Below the pieces are notes generated by a model that saw only the letters and a program-made list of their open reading frames with translations, made no database searches and had not been told where the DNA came from. Shown here piece after piece: positions 5,194 through 6,881 of a stretch of DNA of 6,881 bases; position 1 is the first letter of the stretch; every line of letters begins with the position of its first letter. Position numbers and translations under genes: made by a program. Origin of the DNA: Actinomycetota bacterium (GTDB lineage: Bacteria > Actinomycetota > Humimicrobiia > Humimicrobiales > Humimicrobiaceae); contig VGAU01000093.1 in NCBI GenBank assembly GCA_016870675.1, positions 1-6,881 of the forward strand, in the 5' to 3' direction.

Positions 5194-6792
5194 ATGGTTA
5201 CCATTCAGTCCAAAGTATCAAGAGGCCATAAATATTGGTATATAGTCCAGTCAAAAAGGGTGGACGGCAAGCCAAGACCTGTAGTGCTGGCTTATCTTGG
5301 TAAAGCAGATAGCCTGCTTAAGCGGCTGGCAGGCATTACAGAGGGAATAAGATTAAAATCTTATTCCCACGGGGGAGTGGGGGCGCTGCTTGACATAGCA
5401 TCCAGGCTAGATATTTGTCCCATAATAAATAAGTACACAGAATCAAAGAGGCCCTACAGGCCCAAAAAGCCAATATCAAATAACCTTACTACAGGAATTA
5501 CCCTAACCCTTGCAGCTGTAGGCAGGGCACTTATGCCTACCTCCAAAAGGGGCTGGCTGGCCTGGGCAAAGACCACCTCCCTTGGCTATCTTTTAGGATT
5601 GAGCCTAAAAAAGATAGACAGCCAGCATTTCTGGGACCTTATGGATGCTGTCCCAGTAGAGAGCATTGCTAAAATAGAGGCGGAGATTCTGGCCAATGTC
5701 TTTAGAACATATGATATTAAAACAGACAGCCTTTTCTTTGATACCACCAATTTTTTTACCTACATTGACAGCACCAATACAAGGTCTACCATCGCCAAGC
5801 GCGGAAAAAACAAGCAAAAGAGGAATGATCTCAGGCAAGTTGGCCTTGCAGTGGTGGTTAGCAAAGCCGATATGATACCCCTTTTTCATCTTAGCTACGA
5901 TGGCAATATAGCAGATACGACAGTTTTTAGAAAAGTTATGGGAAAGCTGGTAAAAAGATTGGAAGAGCTGGGGCTTGATAAGGGAGGACACACCATAGTT
6001 TTTGACCGGGGAGCAAATTCCAAGAAAAACCTTTCTATCCTAAAAAACCTGGGACTTAACTATGTGGGAGCACTTACCCCCTATCATCATAAAAAACTTA
6101 TAGAAGAAGCCAGGGAAGGTTTTAGTAAGATAAACGTATCGGGCAGCGTCTTAAAATTCTATAGGACCAAAAAACTAATCTGGGGCGAGCAAAGGACCGT
6201 GGTTATTTTTATATCATCCAAGTTAAAGGCTGGCAGGATAAGGGGAATTTATCAGTCTCTTGAAAAAATAGAGCAAAGCTTGGGAGAGCTTAAGGCAAGT
6301 CTTGCCAGCCCCCGGGCAAAAAAAAGAGACAAAAACACCCTGGAGGAAAAAATTGAAGGCATCATAAAAGGGCAGTATGTAAAAAATATAGTAAACTGGA
6401 GCCTTGAAGAGGTATCGGAGGGCAGGTTTAAATTAGACTACTTGATAAATTACCAGCTGTTGGAAAAAATAGAGCAAGACCTGGGGTTTAGGATCATAAT
6501 GACAAACAGGCACAGCTGGGATACCGCCTCAATTATAGAAGCATACCATGGCCAGTCAAGAATTGAGAGTGCTTTTAAAAACTTAAAAAATCCCTATCAC
6601 TTGACCATAAAACCCCAGTTCCATTGGACCGATGACAAGGTCAGGGTACATATGTTTATCTGTGTCCTGGGTTATCTTCTGGCTACAATTGTATGGCGAA
6701 AGGTAAGGCTTTTGACTGAGTTTAGCGGAACTCTGGATACACTTCTTGATACACTGTGTCCTTTCGGTAAGCGTGCATGGAATGCATTTTAA
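5194..6792 (+). CDS. IS1634-family transposase, C-terminus replaced
   Basis: A 532-residue DDE transposase that cuts and joins the ends of its own insertion sequence. The N-terminus (YWYIVQSKRVDGKPRPVVLAY, residues 14-34) and overall build match the IS1634 family. Likely catalytic residues are Asp183 in FFDTT, Asp271 in VFDRG and Glu458 in SRIESAF, with the large insertion between the second Asp and the Glu typical of IS4-related enzymes. AAAGGG at 5182-5187 gives a good ribosome binding site. Near the end, SGTLDTLLDTL (511-521) is the conserved family stretch. In relatives this normally continues into an 'IRLA'-like segment and some tens more residues. Here it ends quickly with LCPFGKRAWNAF, and the last eight codons fall in the second element that begins at 6767. 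The catalytic core is complete, but the tail is lost, so activity is doubtful. Codon use differs from the host genes. Confidence 0.88.
   Translation: MVTIQSKVSRGHKYWYIVQSKRVDGKPRPVVLAYLGKADSLLKRLAGITEGIRLKSYSHGGVGALLDIASRLDICPIINKYTESKRPYRPKKPISNNLTTGITLTLAAVGRALMPTSKRGWLAWAKTTSLGYLLGLSLKKIDSQHFWDLMDAVPVESIAKIEAEILANVFRTYDIKTDSLFFDTTNFFTYIDSTNTRSTIAKRGKNKQKRNDLRQVGLAVVVSKADMIPLFHLSYDGNIADTTVFRKVMGKLVKRLEELGLDKGGHTIVFDRGANSKKNLSILKNLGLNYVGALTPYHHKKLIEEAREGFSKINVSGSVLKFYRTKKLIWGEQRTVVIFISSKLKAGRIRGIYQSLEKIEQSLGELKASLASPRAKKRDKNTLEEKIEGIIKGQYVKNIVNWSLEEVSEGRFKLDYLINYQLLEKIEQDLGFRIIMTNRHSWDTASIIEAYHGQSRIESAFKNLKNPYHLTIKPQFHWTDDKVRVHMFICVLGYLLATIVWRKVRLLTEFSGTLDTLLDTLCPFGKRAWNAF
5343..5368. repeat. 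Perfect 12-bp inverted repeat inside the transposase gene
   Basis: GGGAATAAGATT at 5343-5354 is mirrored exactly by AATCTTATTCCC at 5357-5368, with two bases between. In RNA it would make an 11-bp stem with a 4-nt loop. It covers codons about 50-59, soon after the start of translation. Confidence 0.75.
5586..5617. repeat. Second strong inverted repeat inside the transposase gene
   Basis: CTATCTTTTAGG at 5586-5597 pairs with CCTAAAAAAGATAG at 5604-5617 across a 6-nt loop, with two unpaired A residues on the right arm. A smaller hairpin, GTAGGCA at 5518-5524 with TGCCTAC at 5534-5540, lies just before it. Confidence 0.55.
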
Positions 6793-6802
6793 AATATGCT
6801 AA

Positions 6803-6840
6803 CATCGGTTATCAAAACAAAAACGAAAGGATAACCGATG
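6803..6840 (+). promoter_or_regulatory. Hairpin covering the start codon of the second element's first gene
   Basis: CATCGGTTATC at 6803-6813 is perfectly complementary to GATAACCGATG at 6830-6840, with a 16-nt loop. The last three bases of the right arm are the ATG start codon at 6838-6840. The ribosome binding site AAAGGA at 6826-6831 spans the loop and the base of the stem. When folded, the mRNA would hide the start codon. Confidence 0.65.
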
Positions 6841-6881
6841 GAGCAACACCCAATACTTAACACTGAGCCAAATCTTGATGA
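6838..6881 (+). CDS. Start of the second element's first gene (partial, unidentified)
   Basis: ATG at 6838 follows AAAGGA (6826-6831) at about 6 nt and opens a frame of 14 full codons, MEQHPILNTEPNLD, to the window edge. The fragment is too short to recognise. Its position about 70 nt inside an IS66-like tip suggests a transposase (TnpC-type in IS66 elements that carry a single gene), but this is inference from position only. Confidence 0.4.
   Translation, partial: MEQHPILNTEPNLD

Larger units (their letters stand above)
5091..6766 (+). mobile_element. IS1634-family insertion sequence, right end missing
   Basis: The element comprises a leader with promoter (about 5091-5193) and one long transposase gene. 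The left edge is uncertain: I place it near the first GTATACACT at 5091, just past the terminator, but no terminal inverted repeat pair can be confirmed because the right end is not in view. A second element starts at 6767. The coding part uses more G- and C-ending codons than the host genes, consistent with recent arrival from elsewhere. Confidence 0.6.
6767..6881 (+). mobile_element. Left end of a second insertion sequence, IS66-like (partial)
   Basis: GTAAGCG at 6767-6773 matches, from memory, the bases that open IS66-family terminal inverted repeats. It lies exactly where the IS1634 transposase stops resembling its family. A short leader with the small repeat TGCAT/ATGCA (6774-6778 and 6782-6786) leads to an ORF at 6838. 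IS66 elements duplicate 8 bp of target, so 6759-6766 (TCCTTTCG) would be the left copy. The right end lies outside the window, so the family call is tentative. Confidence 0.45.

Noticed and set aside
6754..6792. Simple frameshift as the cause of the odd transposase tail
   Set aside because: The other two frames after 6756 do not restore a family-like C-terminus in the bases available, and the GTAAGCG tip explains the break better.
1..6881. CRISPR arrays, tRNA or rRNA genes, defence systems
   Set aside because: No regularly spaced repeats, cloverleaf sequences or defence-type protein motifs were seen.

Overview
The window comes from an AT-rich, probably anaerobic bacterium. The host genes are low in G+C and carry a split (two-subunit) transketolase, a nickel-dependent LarA-type racemase and a UxaE-type keto-uronate epimerase. 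That combination is familiar from Thermotogota, Firmicutes and candidate lineages such as Atribacterota. No rRNA or other phylogenetic marker is present, so the lineage stays open.

Layout, all on the + strand. (1) Positions 1-140 are the 3' end of a gene whose C-terminus resembles malic enzyme. (2) 240-2072 hold the N-terminal (TPP-binding) and C-terminal (pyrimidine-binding plus C-terminal domain) subunits of a transketolase. (3) 2073-2220 is an AT-rich gap with a possible -10 element and a weak hairpin. (4) 2221-3468 is a LarA-family protein; its real start is most likely the TTG at 2221. (5) 3481-4974 is a UxaE (tagaturonate/fructuronate epimerase) family gene, 12 nt behind larA and with no ribosome binding site of its own. 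(6) A rho-independent terminator at 5033-5076 closes the metabolic block. (7) From about 5091 an IS1634-family insertion sequence begins, with a near-consensus promoter and a 5194-6792 transposase that looks richer in G+C than the host genes. (8) At 6767, inside the 3' end of that transposase gene, a second element starts. Its first bases match the tip of IS66-family elements, and its first ORF opens at 6838 and runs off the window.

The metabolic genes suggest handling of sugar acids. UxaE interconverts D-tagaturonate and D-fructuronate. LarA enzymes racemise or epimerise the C2 of 2-hydroxy acids, including sugar acids. The transketolase keeps all expected cofactor residues, but two positions that contact the sugar substrate in classical transketolases appear changed (Asp to Thr before the THQ motif, and His to Tyr eight residues earlier). 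I therefore raise, as inference only, the possibility that this transketolase acts on a keto-uronate made by UxaE, comparable to the known sulfo-transketolase route for sulfosugars. The right third of the window is a nest of mobile DNA with several hairpins, one of which covers the start codon of the second element's first gene.
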